This document shows, one piece after another, positions 7,519 through 15,125 of a stretch of DNA of 23,325 nucleotides (position 1 is the first letter of the stretch; the number at the start of each line of letters is the position of its first letter). The position numbers and the translations under genes are program-made. Below the pieces are notes generated by a model, which did no database searches, was not told where the DNA came from, and saw nothing but the letters and a program-made list of their open reading frames with translations. Source of the DNA: UMGS1908 sp964432825 (lineage in GTDB: Bacteria > Bacillota > Clostridia > Christensenellales > UBA1242); assembly GCA_964432825.1 (NCBI GenBank), contig CAYSOX010000017.1, forward strand, positions 1-23,325, given 5' to 3'.

Positions 7519-7985
7519 ACACCACTCTCCGCACTTGTAATTTTTTTAGTTAAAGTCACAATTGTACCGCAAGGCGAATTATTTTCGACCGACACACTAT
7601 CCATAAAAGTCTCCATAACGGTAAACCCCATACCCGAACGCTCTTCTTCTGGACGGGTAGTAAAAAATGGTTGCATTGCCTTTTTAATATCTTTAATTCC
7701 AACACCCGAATCCAAAACTTTCAATGTAAGCAAATTATCTTCAAGTGTTGCTTTTATTGTGATTTCGCCAAAACCTTTATTGTACCCATGAACAATGGAA
7801 TTTGTTACTGCCTCGCTAATAACCGTTTTAATATCACTAATTTCCTCAACGCTTGGATTTAAGTCCAAAAGAAAACTTGCAACAACATTTCGGGCAAGTT
7901 TCTCATTTTCTGGCTTTGCCAACATTTTAAATTCGATTTTATTTGTACAATTTGTACCCTCTAAATTTTGTTTATATTCTTTCAT
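7515..7985 (-). CDS. spoIIAB: Anti-sigma-F factor and serine kinase SpoIIAB
   Basis: A 156-residue GHKL-fold protein that binds sigma-F and phosphorylates SpoIIAA. The ATP-binding elements are all present: the N-box SEAVTNSIVHGY (57-68) with Glu58 and Asn62, the G1 box DSGVGI (92-97), FFTTRPEEERSGMGF (107-121) including the G2 box, and METFMDSV. Both the ATP lid and the sigma-binding surface look intact, so the switch should work. AAAGGAGA supports the ATG at 7985. It sits 14 nt after spoIIAA and overlaps spoIIAC by 4 nt. Confidence 0.96.
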   Translation of the reverse strand: MKEYKQNLEGTNCTNKIEFKMLAKPENEKLARNVVASFLLDLNPSVEEISDIKTVISEAVTNSIVHGYNKGFGEITIKATLEDNLLTLKVLDSGVGIKDIKKAMQPFFTTRPEEERSGMGFTVMETFMDSVSVENNSPCGTIVTLTKKITSAESGV

Positions 7986-7999
7986 TACATCTCCTTTTA

Positions 8000-8311
8000 T
8001 TATGCGACGCGTGGAATTATATTGTAAATTCCCGTCATTTTTAATATTCTATCCACCGTTGTGTTGGGGTTTTTAATTGAAAAAGATAAAAGTGCAGGCT
8101 CAAATTTTTTATATCGCCCAACCAAAACGCCAATCCCCGTGCTATCCATAAACGAAACATTTTCAAAGTCTATAATCACCCTTGAAAAAGGTTTTAGCGA
8201 CGAAAATATTTCATCCAATCTTTCGCGAACGAAAACCGCCGTGCAATCATCAAGTTCGCCACAAAGATTTACAACACAGGTATTCCCGCTACACTTATAT
8301 AATATTTGCAT
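8000..8311 (-). CDS. spoIIAA: Anti-sigma factor antagonist SpoIIAA
   Basis: A 103-residue STAS-domain protein. Ser57 in FMDSTGIGVL is the residue phosphorylated by SpoIIAB; the unphosphorylated form displaces sigma-F from SpoIIAB after SpoIIE dephosphorylation. Length and motif are typical. AGGAGG lies 6 nt before the ATG. It is the first gene of the operon, preceded by a candidate sigma-A promoter and a perfect Spo0A box. Confidence 0.95.
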   Translation of the reverse strand: MQILYKCSGNTCVVNLCGELDDCTAVFVRERLDEIFSSLKPFSRVIIDFENVSFMDSTGIGVLVGRYKKFEPALLSFSIKNPNTTVDRILKMTGIYNIIPRVA

Positions 8312-8339
8312 TTTATCCTCCTAGACTTTATTGGTAACA

Positions 8340-8367
8340 ATTTTAACAAATAGTTATTTTTTCACAA
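8340..8367 (-). promoter_or_regulatory. Candidate spoIIA promoter
   Basis: TTGTGA (8367-8362), a 16-nt spacer and TAAAAT (8345-8340) on the minus strand, with the expected start about 8333. I looked for a sigma-H pattern (RNAGGAWWW then RNNGAAT), which drives spoIIA in Bacillus, and did not find a good one. The promoter class is therefore uncertain. Confidence 0.45.
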
Positions 8368-8395
8368 AAGATAAAAATGGGTTAAAATAAAAGAC

Positions 8396-8404
8396 TTTGT
8401 CGAA
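8396..8404 (+). promoter_or_regulatory. Spo0A-binding site (0A box) upstream of spoIIA
   Basis: TTTGTCGAA matches the 0A-box consensus TTTGTCRAA at all nine positions. It lies about 85 bp before the spoIIAA start codon and roughly 30 bp upstream of the candidate -35 box. Spo0A~P activates spoIIA in known spore formers, and Spo0A is encoded in this window. Confidence 0.75.
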
Positions 8405-8444
8405 TGTGACCTAATTAACACCAAGCATTAAGAAATTGCGGAAC

Positions 8445-8481
8445 AAAAAAAATCCGCTTTCGGCAGTTAGCGTTAAGCGGA
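8445..8481 (-). terminator. Intrinsic terminator of tkt
   Basis: The minus strand reads TCCGCTT (8481-8475), a 15-nt loop, AAGCGGA (8459-8453), then eight T residues. It lies 35 nt past the transketolase stop codon. Confidence 0.85.
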
Positions 8482-8515
8482 AATTTGATATTTAGTTTTA
8501 GTTGGTAGAAGGAAA

Positions 8516-10492
8516 CTACCTTTTTATTAAATTTAAAACAGATTTTACTATATTTTGTGCGGTAAAGCCAAATTCTTCCATTAGTTTTTCACCATTTCCG
8601 GTATGCCCAAAAGTGTTGACGCCCACAACTAAGCCATCTAGCCCAACATATTTATATAATCCGTCGTCGTTACCAGCTTCGACAAAAATACGGGTTCTAA
8701 CAACGCTCGGAAGAATAGTATTTTTATACACCTCACTTGCCTCATCAAACAAATTCTTGCAAGGCATACTAACAACTTTTGCGTTTACCCCATATTTTTT
8801 CAAAAGTTCACCTGCCTCAACCGAAATTTGAACCTCACTCCCCGATGCTATAATTAAACAATTAGGATTTTTGCACGGCAAAACCTCATATGCTCCGAGA
8901 GTTATATCTTTTTGAGTTTTGGGTGCAAGTGAATGAACTTTTTGACGCGTTAGGCAAATTATTGTTGGCGTTTTTTGACTACCAAATGCTATTTTATATG
9001 CACCAACCGTCTCATTAAAATCTGCCGGTCTAATATAATTTAAATTCGGTGTTGCACGATACATTGCATTAAATTCCACTGGTTGATGTGTTGCACCATC
9101 CTCTCCGACCGCTATACTATCATGCGATAACACATATATCACATTTGCACCCATCAAAGCACTCATCCTAATGGAGTGACGCATATAATCTGAAAAAACC
9201 ATAAAGGTAGAACATATAACCCTAAATCCGCCATGCAATGCAATACCATTACAAATACTTCCCATCGCATGCTCTCGAACTCCAAAGCATAAATTTCTCC
9301 CGCTTATATTTTCAGCACTGAAGTTGGTATCGTTTTTAATCCTTGTTCCAACACTTGGAGATAAATCCGCCGAACCGCTTAAAAGGTTAGGTATTTTATC
9401 TGCCAAATAATTTATTATCGCCTCACTAGATTTTCTAGTAGCCTCACTTTCAGCATTTCCCGAAAACTGGTCAATATCCAAATTGTTTGAATAGTAATCG
9501 GAAAGCCATCTTTGTAACTCTTCAAATTCTTTAGGATAAACCTTTTTATATTCTTTTAATAATTTTTCTTCATTTTCTACCGCTTTGATTTTATCACTAA
9601 CAACTTCCATCAAATGCTTTTTTACATCATCTTGGACATAAAAATCGGGATAATCTATGCCTAAAACAGTTCTATATTCCACTAATTGCTCTGGTGATAG
9701 TGGTGTTCCGTGGGCTTTATTTGACCCCGCCATACATGTTTTGTAGCCAATTGTGGTATTTATTTTTATGATTGTTGGTCGAGTTTTTTCGGTTTTTGCA
9801 AGATTTATTGCGCCCACAATTTCATCATAATCATTACCATTTTTTACTTCCAATGTGTTCCACCCAAGGGCTTTATATCTTAAAAGCACATCCTCGGTAA
9901 ATGCAAGATTTGTGTCTCCCTCAATGGTTATATTGTTGCTATCATATAATACAATCAATTTGTTCAATTTTAATGTTCCTGCAAGACTTGAAGCCTCATG
10001 AGTAACCCCTTCCATCAAACTTCCGTCACCCGCAAAACAATAGGTATAGTGGTCAATTATATTATAGTTTTCTTTATTAAATCTATCTGCTAATTTTTTT
10101 TCGGCAATCGCCATACCTACCGCCATAGGAATGCCTTGACCCAATGGCCCACCCGTTGCATCAACACCCAATTTTGGGTTTACGCTTGGATGCCCCTTGG
10201 TTTTACTTCCCTCTTTTCTAAAAATTTTTAGGTCATCCATAGAATAATTAAACCCGAACATATGCAGTGTCGCATACAAAAGTGCCGACGCATGCCCCGC
10301 ACACATCGTAAACCTATCTCTATTGAAATATCCACCATCTTTAGGGTTAAATTTTAATGCACCTTTAAATAGACTATAAAATATCGCACTTGCCCCAACA
10401 CTTATGCCCGTATGCCCCGATTTTGCATTAGAAATTTCACAAGCCGATAAATATCTTAAATTGTCTATTGCCAAACTATCTATTCTTTTCAT
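8516..10492 (-). CDS. tkt: Transketolase
   Basis: A 658-residue thiamine-diphosphate enzyme of the non-oxidative pentose phosphate pathway, moving two-carbon ketol units between sugar phosphates in the cytoplasm. Landmarks in order: SGHTG with His27; the TPP motif GDGSLMEGVTHEASSLAG at 155-172 with its distal Asn in YDSNNITI; SADLSPSVGTR at 374-384; the catalytic Glu408 in FGVREHAMG; and HDSIAVGEDGATHQPVE at 457-473 with the substrate histidines. Length is standard (about 660). GGAGA sits 6-7 nt before the ATG. It follows the shikimate-kinase-like gene by 31 nt, with no room for a separate promoter of note, so the two probably share a transcript. Confidence 0.97.
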   Translation of the reverse strand: MKRIDSLAIDNLRYLSACEISNAKSGHTGISVGASAIFYSLFKGALKFNPKDGGYFNRDRFTMCAGHASALLYATLHMFGFNYSMDDLKIFRKEGSKTKGHPSVNPKLGVDATGGPLGQGIPMAVGMAIAEKKLADRFNKENYNIIDHYTYCFAGDGSLMEGVTHEASSLAGTLKLNKLIVLYDSNNITIEGDTNLAFTEDVLLRYKALGWNTLEVKNGNDYDEIVGAINLAKTEKTRPTIIKINTTIGYKTCMAGSNKAHGTPLSPEQLVEYRTVLGIDYPDFYVQDDVKKHLMEVVSDKIKAVENEEKLLKEYKKVYPKEFEELQRWLSDYYSNNLDIDQFSGNAESEATRKSSEAIINYLADKIPNLLSGSADLSPSVGTRIKNDTNFSAENISGRNLCFGVREHAMGSICNGIALHGGFRVICSTFMVFSDYMRHSIRMSALMGANVIYVLSHDSIAVGEDGATHQPVEFNAMYRATPNLNYIRPADFNETVGAYKIAFGSQKTPTIICLTRQKVHSLAPKTQKDITLGAYEVLPCKNPNCLIIASGSEVQISVEAGELLKKYGVNAKVVSMPCKNLFDEASEVYKNTILPSVVRTRIFVEAGNDDGLYKYVGLDGLVVGVNTFGHTGNGEKLMEEFGFTAQNIVKSVLNLIKR

Positions 10493-10523
10493 TTACATTC
10501 TCCATTTTAAATATTTAACAAAC

Positions 10524-11063
10524 CTAATCTATTCCATAAAACTTTTTTATACCCTTTAATATTTCGGATACACATTTTAACGGTTCACCATTGTCTTCAA
10601 CCAAAATTTCACTCTCTATCATCATAATTTGGTCACGAGACTTAATTTCATCCGAGTTTAGGATATAAATTTGTTGTTTTGCGTCAGACAAATCCCTTCT
10701 TTTTTCATAAAGTGCTTTTAGCGTCTCTTCACTTTGACGAATGTACACAATTAACCCAAACTTGTCTAGTCTATCCAAATTTTCTTTATTTAAAGACACT
10801 CCACTCTCAACCGCAAGAACCGACGAATTGAAAGAACAAATATACTTAATTGTTCCACTTTGAGCCTTTCTATAATAGTCTATGCCAAATTCATTGATTA
10901 TATCATCCATAGTTTTTGGACGAATATCAAACTCATATAGACCTTGCGAATCTAAAAAATACATCTCTAGTTGGTCAGCAAGCATCTGCCCGACCTCTAA
11001 AGTGTAAAAATAGTCTAGACCTATCAAAATTATATTTATATCACTATTTTGTCTTTTATCCAT
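10524..11063 (-). CDS. Shikimate-kinase-like protein without a P-loop
   Basis: A 179-residue protein that follows the shikimate kinase layout: an IILIG first strand at 11-15, YFLDSQGLYEF at 35-45 in place of the FxDTDxxIE motif, DYYRKAQSG (62-70) like FRxxE, and GLIVYIRQSEETLKAL (103-118) like the GxVVYLxxSxExL strand. However, the Walker A loop, normally GxxGxGKS/T, reads GLDYFYTL at 15-22, with no Lys or GKS/T. The GGG shikimate-binding loop reads ESG. It is probably not an active kinase: a pseudoenzyme or a protein with a new role. No Shine-Dalgarno sequence precedes the ATG, and an extended -10 promoter ends 6 nt upstream, suggesting a leaderless mRNA. It is likely cotranscribed with tkt, which supplies erythrose 4-phosphate to the aromatic pathway. 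Confidence 0.8.
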   Translation of the reverse strand: MDKRQNSDINIILIGLDYFYTLEVGQMLADQLEMYFLDSQGLYEFDIRPKTMDDIINEFGIDYYRKAQSGTIKYICSFNSSVLAVESGVSLNKENLDRLDKFGLIVYIRQSEETLKALYEKRRDLSDAKQQIYILNSDEIKSRDQIMMIESEILVEDNGEPLKCVSEILKGIKKFYGID

Positions 11064-11069
11064 AAATCA

Positions 11070-11099
11070 ATTTTAACATACCAAAACCAACTTTTCCAA
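11070..11099 (-). promoter_or_regulatory. Extended -10 promoter, probably leaderless start
   Basis: TTGGAA (11099-11094), an 18-nt spacer ending in TGT, and TAAAAT (11075-11070) on the minus strand. The predicted start falls on or next to the A of the ATG at 11063. Confidence 0.6.
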
Positions 11100-11171
11100 A
11101 TAAAATGTATTGGTATTATTCAAAATTTTTGCATTATTCCACCCCAACCAAAGTTAATTAAAATGAGGTTT

Positions 11172-11236
11172 TTGAAACAAGCCTTATTTTTTGTAGCATA
11201 AACCTTTTGTGGTACAAAAAATAAGATTTGCTTCAT
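11172..11236. repeat. Long imperfect inverted repeat
   Basis: A perfect 13-bp core (CTTATTTTTTGTA at 11183-11195 with its complement at 11213-11225) extends imperfectly outwards by about 11 bp per side (TGAAACAAGC against GATTTGCTTCA). The loop is 17 nt. It lies between the thrS terminator and the next gene's promoter, so it has no obvious transcript to end. It may be a small mobile-element relic or an RNA structure. Confidence 0.55.
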
Positions 11237-11257
11237 ACGATAGGCGGTTATCTTTAT

Positions 11258-11299
11258 AAAAAAGCGAAAGTCTTTGGAAATCCAAAAACTTTCGCTTTT
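11258..11299 (-). terminator. Intrinsic terminator of thrS
   Basis: On the minus strand AAAAGCGAAAG (11299-11289) pairs with CTTTCGCTTTT, a second stem segment brings the arms closer to a small loop, and a T-run follows. It lies 30 nt past the thrS stop. Confidence 0.9.
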
Positions 11300-11328
11300 A
11301 CTAAAAACTTTAAATATAATTATTAAAA

Positions 11329-13092
11329 TTAATCGCGGTTGCGGGTTTTAATTTCAGACAAAACTTTCTCTACAAACTCACTTTCTTTCATAGAACCTAG
11401 GTCTCCCACTTTACGCTTACGAACAGACACCGTGCCTTCAGAAATTTCCTTTTCTCCAATAATTAAAGTATAAGGAACTTTTTCAAGCCCTGCCTCTCTA
11501 ATCTTTTTACCGATGGTTTCATTTCTGTTATCAACTTCCACTCTTACCCCAACTTGTTGAAGTCTTGCACAAACGCCTTCAGCATACTCGCCAAATTTTT
11601 CAGCAACGGTGACAATTTTTACCTGTGTAGGAGCAAGCCAAAGTGGTAGAATTCCCTTAGTTTCCTCTAGTAAAAATGCTGTAAATCTATCTAGTGAGCC
11701 CAAAATTGCACGGTGAATTACAACTGGTCTCACCTTTTCGGAATTTTCATCAACATATTCCAATTCAAATTTTTCAGGAAGTTGATAATCTAATTGAATG
11801 GTTGAAAGTGTTATATCATGACCCAAAGCACTTTGAACTTGCACATCTATTTTTGGTCCATAAAATGCTGCTTCACCCTTTGCCTCATAATAATTCCCAC
11901 CACTTTCTTTTAATATTTTACGCAATGCGCCTTCACTCTTTTCCCAAAGTTCATCATTTCCGAAATATTTTTCGGTATTATTTTCATCTCTTAAAGACAA
12001 TCTAAAACTATATTTTTCAAAGCCAAAATCTTTATATACATCCAAAATAAGATTGATAACACCTTGAATCTCTGCTTCTATTTGGTCAGGTCTGCAGAAT
12101 ATATGCGAATCATTTTGAGTAAACGCTCTTATTCTTTCAATTCCGCAAAGCGAACCACTACCCTCAAATCTAAAGTCGTTAGCAATCTCGGCTATTCTTA
12201 GTGGCAAATCTTTGTATGAATGCATAAAATTCTTATAAATCATCATATGATGTGGGCAATTCATTGGTCTTAAAACATATTCCTCGCCCTCTCTATTCAT
12301 AGACGGAAACATATCTTCATGGTAATGGTCCCAATGCCCTGAAGTTTTATATAAGTCAACACTTGCAAGCGATGGTGTTAAAACATGTTTGTATCCAAGC
12401 GACAACTCTTTGTTCATGATATAGTCTGAAAGTGTTCTTCTAAGCACGAAACCGTTTGGAAGCCACATAGGAAGTCCCTTACCTACAAGTTCTGAGAACA
12501 TAAATAATCCTAAATCTTTTCCAAGTTTTCTATGGTCCCTTTCTTGTGCTTCTTTTACAAGTGCTAGGTGCTCTTTTAGTGCATTTTTATCCAAAAATCC
12601 ATACACATACACTCTTTGAAGCATCTTATTTTTCTCGCTTCCTCTCCAATATGCACCGCTCACCCTATTAATTTTAAATGCAAAACCTCTTAAATATTTA
12701 GTGCTTTCTACATGTGGCCCTCGGCATAGGTCAACAAAATCTTCACCTAAATAATATATTGAAATAACTTCGCTGTCTGGCAATTCGTTGATAATTTCGG
12801 TTTTGTATGGGTTGGACTTAAACATTTCAAGGGCTTTTTCTTTTGATATTTCCTCTCTTTTAAAAGGTTCGTCCCTCTTAATAATTTCAGACATTTTATT
12901 TTCAATCTTTTCAAAATCTTCGGGAGTTATTGACTCGTCTAAGTCCAAATCATAATAAAAACCATTGTCAACAGCCGGTCCAATTGTTAAAAGTGTTTTT
13001 GGGTACAACTCCATAATTGCTTTTGCCAAAACATGTGCCATACCATGGCGATACATCTGTTCTTTTTCTTTTTGTTCATTTTTTTCTTCCAT
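11329..13092 (-). CDS. thrS: Threonyl-tRNA synthetase lacking the TGS domain
   Basis: A 587-residue class II synthetase charging tRNA-Thr. It begins directly at the editing domain: the HxxxH site His16/His20 and Cys123/His127 (CRGPH) form the proofreading metal site against seryl-tRNA-Thr. The catalytic core has the zinc ligands Cys279 (RPMNCPHH), His330 and His460, motif 2 around Arg308 and RAFTQNDSHIF, and motif 3 GSLDRF. A C-terminal anticodon-binding domain (about 485-587) includes RNETIGKKIREA. Common enzymes are about 640 residues with an N-terminal TGS domain of about 60; here it is absent, as in some clostridial enzymes. Upstream of the ATG there is AAAAGGAG and then the T-box terminator, so no longer start is possible. 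It is controlled by the T-box at 13115-13347. Confidence 0.97.
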   Translation of the reverse strand: MEEKNEQKEKEQMYRHGMAHVLAKAIMELYPKTLLTIGPAVDNGFYYDLDLDESITPEDFEKIENKMSEIIKRDEPFKREEISKEKALEMFKSNPYKTEIINELPDSEVISIYYLGEDFVDLCRGPHVESTKYLRGFAFKINRVSGAYWRGSEKNKMLQRVYVYGFLDKNALKEHLALVKEAQERDHRKLGKDLGLFMFSELVGKGLPMWLPNGFVLRRTLSDYIMNKELSLGYKHVLTPSLASVDLYKTSGHWDHYHEDMFPSMNREGEEYVLRPMNCPHHMMIYKNFMHSYKDLPLRIAEIANDFRFEGSGSLCGIERIRAFTQNDSHIFCRPDQIEAEIQGVINLILDVYKDFGFEKYSFRLSLRDENNTEKYFGNDELWEKSEGALRKILKESGGNYYEAKGEAAFYGPKIDVQVQSALGHDITLSTIQLDYQLPEKFELEYVDENSEKVRPVVIHRAILGSLDRFTAFLLEETKGILPLWLAPTQVKIVTVAEKFGEYAEGVCARLQQVGVRVEVDNRNETIGKKIREAGLEKVPYTLIIGEKEISEGTVSVRKRKVGDLGSMKESEFVEKVLSEIKTRNRD

Positions 13093-13114
13093 TTTTTTAC
13101 TCCTTTTTTATATT

Positions 13115-13152
13115 AAAAAACCGCCCGTATAGTAAAATTACTATAAGGACGG
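13115..13152 (-). terminator. T-box conditional terminator
   Basis: CCGTCCTTATAGTAA (13152-13138) pairs with TTACTATACGGGCGG, followed by six T residues (13120-13115). The 5' arm overlaps the sequence needed for the antiterminator, the expected switch. Confidence 0.9.
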
Positions 13153-13347
13153 AGATTTTTAATTTCCGTGGTTCCACCTTAATTGCCAATGGCCACTCTA
13201 AATTTTGCACTTTAGGTTGCAAATCACCTCATAAATCACCGAAATGGTTTCGCGTTTCTTTTTAGTTTAGAGGCTCACACCTATCCCTCACTCTCTGCAA
13301 AACATCAAAAGAACCTACTTGAATCGGCTTAAAACTTTATGTATTTA
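13115..13347 (-). promoter_or_regulatory. T-box riboswitch (threonine)
   Basis: This thrS leader senses uncharged tRNA-Thr. On the minus strand, stem I carries AAGTAGG and the distal motifs GCAGAGAG (about 13299-13292) and GGTGTGA. A lower stem AGCCGA/TTCGGT brackets the specifier loop. The likely specifier is ACC (13248-13246), followed by the usual purine, in the right place just above the lower stem. The T-box itself, AAGGTGGAACCACGG (13180-13166), has TGGA, which pairs with an NCCA end carrying U73, as expected for tRNA-Thr. A competing terminator follows. The specifier is by my own folding; the T-box is certain. Confidence 0.93.
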
Positions 13348-13354
13348 CATTTTT

Positions 13355-13383
13355 AGTATATTCCTAATTTAAATTTTTGTCAA
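13355..13383 (-). promoter_or_regulatory. thrS promoter
   Basis: TTGACA (13383-13378), a 17-nt spacer and TATACT (13360-13355) on the minus strand. The start is expected at about 13348, right before T-box stem I. The 146 bp from here to the next stop codon (13384-13529) hold no other clear feature. Confidence 0.85.
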
Positions 13384-13529
13384 GTGCAAAAACTAAAATA
13401 CCTCTTTTTTGTAAAATTTTTGTAATATTATTATCAAATTTAAACAATTACTCCATTAATTTTCTGCAGTGCACAAGGAATTTTCTCACTTAGGGCATTG
13501 TTTGGTTTAAGTTTTTAATCCACAAATCA

Positions 13530-15125
13530 TTATCTTTTTCGCTTTTTGGATGACGCATTCTCAAGTTCTTCAGGGGTTAATAGCGTAATTTGTCCGTCTT
13601 GCGTCGCCTGAAAATTCACATTTTTAACCTCTTTAATATTTACACTTTCAACTGCTTTGTTAGGATTTTTGTCTTTATTGTTTGATTTGGTCTTGCTATT
13701 GGTCTTTGATTCATAAGTTTTAGGCGTTTGAAGGCTTGAATCTTTCGAACTTTCTAAATTCCCCTCTTTTTTATAATCTTCAATGCTTAAATCTTCATAT
13801 TTTGTTTCATTTGTAAAATATTGACTATAATTCCCTTCATCCCCTTGGAAATTAGGGCTTTGCATTACATTGTTCTTTCCAAAATCGGTTATACCCTTCT
13901 TTTTCATTATCCGTTTTTGTATTATATTTATTACAATTATTGCAATTACACAAAAAATAATTATCCCAAACACAAGATACAAAACCCACGACGAAATACC
14001 ATTTTGAACACTTTTTATGGTTGTAAACAATTCAAAATTATCACTTACTTTAATAACAACATTGCCACTTATATCGGTACGGAAAATATTGTTTGACGGA
14101 ACCCAAACCGAAAGTCTTTCCAAAGTTTCAACATTTGGGTGGCCATAATCATTTTCACCCACACTAATAACTGCAACTTTTGGTTGTGTCAACTCTAAAA
14201 ATTTAGCACTGGAACTTTCATCACTTCCGTGGTGAGCAACCTTTAAACAATCTATATTTGAAACCCTATCTTTAAAACCCTCTTCTTTTGAGGCTCTTTC
14301 AACCAAAGTTTCCTCAATTTCTGATGGCATATCCGCACAAAACATAAACTTGATTTTATTATCAATATTATTTGTGTCCATTAAAGAATATATAACCACT
14401 GCTGAAATTTTATTTGCATCGGCATAAAGTTCTAAATTTTGCAATCCATATCCCGTTGCCCGAACATTCGGAAAATCTATAACATTTTCTGTATCTGCAA
14501 AAGGAGAAATAACTTGCAACGAAAACACGGTATTTTTGTTTTGAAATAAGTCATTTATCGCCCTATCCGACAAAAATACAATTTCGGAAAGTTTTCCATT
14601 ATAAGTTTCTTTATACGCAAAATCAATAAACTTTGCATAACTCAAACTTGACTCCGTTAAAACATTTTCGGGGTTCAAATTTTCCATATCAACATCACTA
14701 AACCCCGCAAGTGCCAAATCTCCACCAATTGACGAATAACTACTTTGAACAAACGGACGAAATATTGTTTTTACTTCAAAATTTACCAAAACCGCCAAAA
14801 GACCACCTATGTGGTCGGAATCAGAATGTGTTGCAATCATATAATCAATCTGCTCATAACCTAAATCTTGTATGTAGCGAACAACATCCATTCCATAACT
14901 TTCTGCACCGCCATCAATAATACAAGTTTGACCATCGGGAAATTCAATAAAGGTGCAATCACCTTGCCCGACATTAATAAAATGCACTTTAGAAATATAA
15001 TTTACACTTTTGGTATTTTCTTTAGCAAAAGTTGTTTTTATTTGCCCAATTGGTAGAAATAATTGAAAAGTAAACACGGCAAACAATAGCAAAACTAAAT
15101 GCGTTCTACCTCTTTTTTTGACCAT
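13530..15125 (-). CDS. Secreted, membrane-anchored metallo-beta-lactamase-fold hydrolase
   Basis: A 531-residue protein. A signal peptide (about 8-34, basic then hydrophobic) is followed by an MBL domain of the ComEC/Rec2 C-terminal type: NVGQGDCTFIEF at 51-62, DGG at 71-73, the metal motif HSDSDHIGG at 100-108, CAD at 263-265, AHHGSDESS at 297-305 and NDYGHPN at 325-331. A transmembrane helix (about 380-402) and a basic stretch follow, then a Ser/Lys/Asn-rich tail of about 120 residues predicted to be cytoplasmic. This would be an extracellular metal-dependent hydrolase, perhaps a nuclease or phosphodiesterase; the substrate is unknown. It is not ComEC itself, which has a competence-type multi-helix domain. 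The start overlaps the patatin gene by 31 nt, with AGAAGG 6-8 nt upstream. It is last in the HAD-patatin-MBL operon; no clear terminator follows. Confidence 0.87.
   Translation of the reverse strand: MVKKRGRTHLVLLLFAVFTFQLFLPIGQIKTTFAKENTKSVNYISKVHFINVGQGDCTFIEFPDGQTCIIDGGAESYGMDVVRYIQDLGYEQIDYMIATHSDSDHIGGLLAVLVNFEVKTIFRPFVQSSYSSIGGDLALAGFSDVDMENLNPENVLTESSLSYAKFIDFAYKETYNGKLSEIVFLSDRAINDLFQNKNTVFSLQVISPFADTENVIDFPNVRATGYGLQNLELYADANKISAVVIYSLMDTNNIDNKIKFMFCADMPSEIEETLVERASKEEGFKDRVSNIDCLKVAHHGSDESSSAKFLELTQPKVAVISVGENDYGHPNVETLERLSVWVPSNNIFRTDISGNVVIKVSDNFELFTTIKSVQNGISSWVLYLVFGIIIFCVIAIIVINIIQKRIMKKKGITDFGKNNVMQSPNFQGDEGNYSQYFTNETKYEDLSIEDYKKEGNLESSKDSSLQTPKTYESKTNSKTKSNNKDKNPNKAVESVNIKEVKNVNFQATQDGQITLLTPEELENASSKKRKR

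Noticed and set aside
13530..15125. ComEC/Rec2 DNA-uptake channel
   Set aside because: Only the MBL domain is shared; the multi-helix competence domain is missing, and a signal peptide is present instead.
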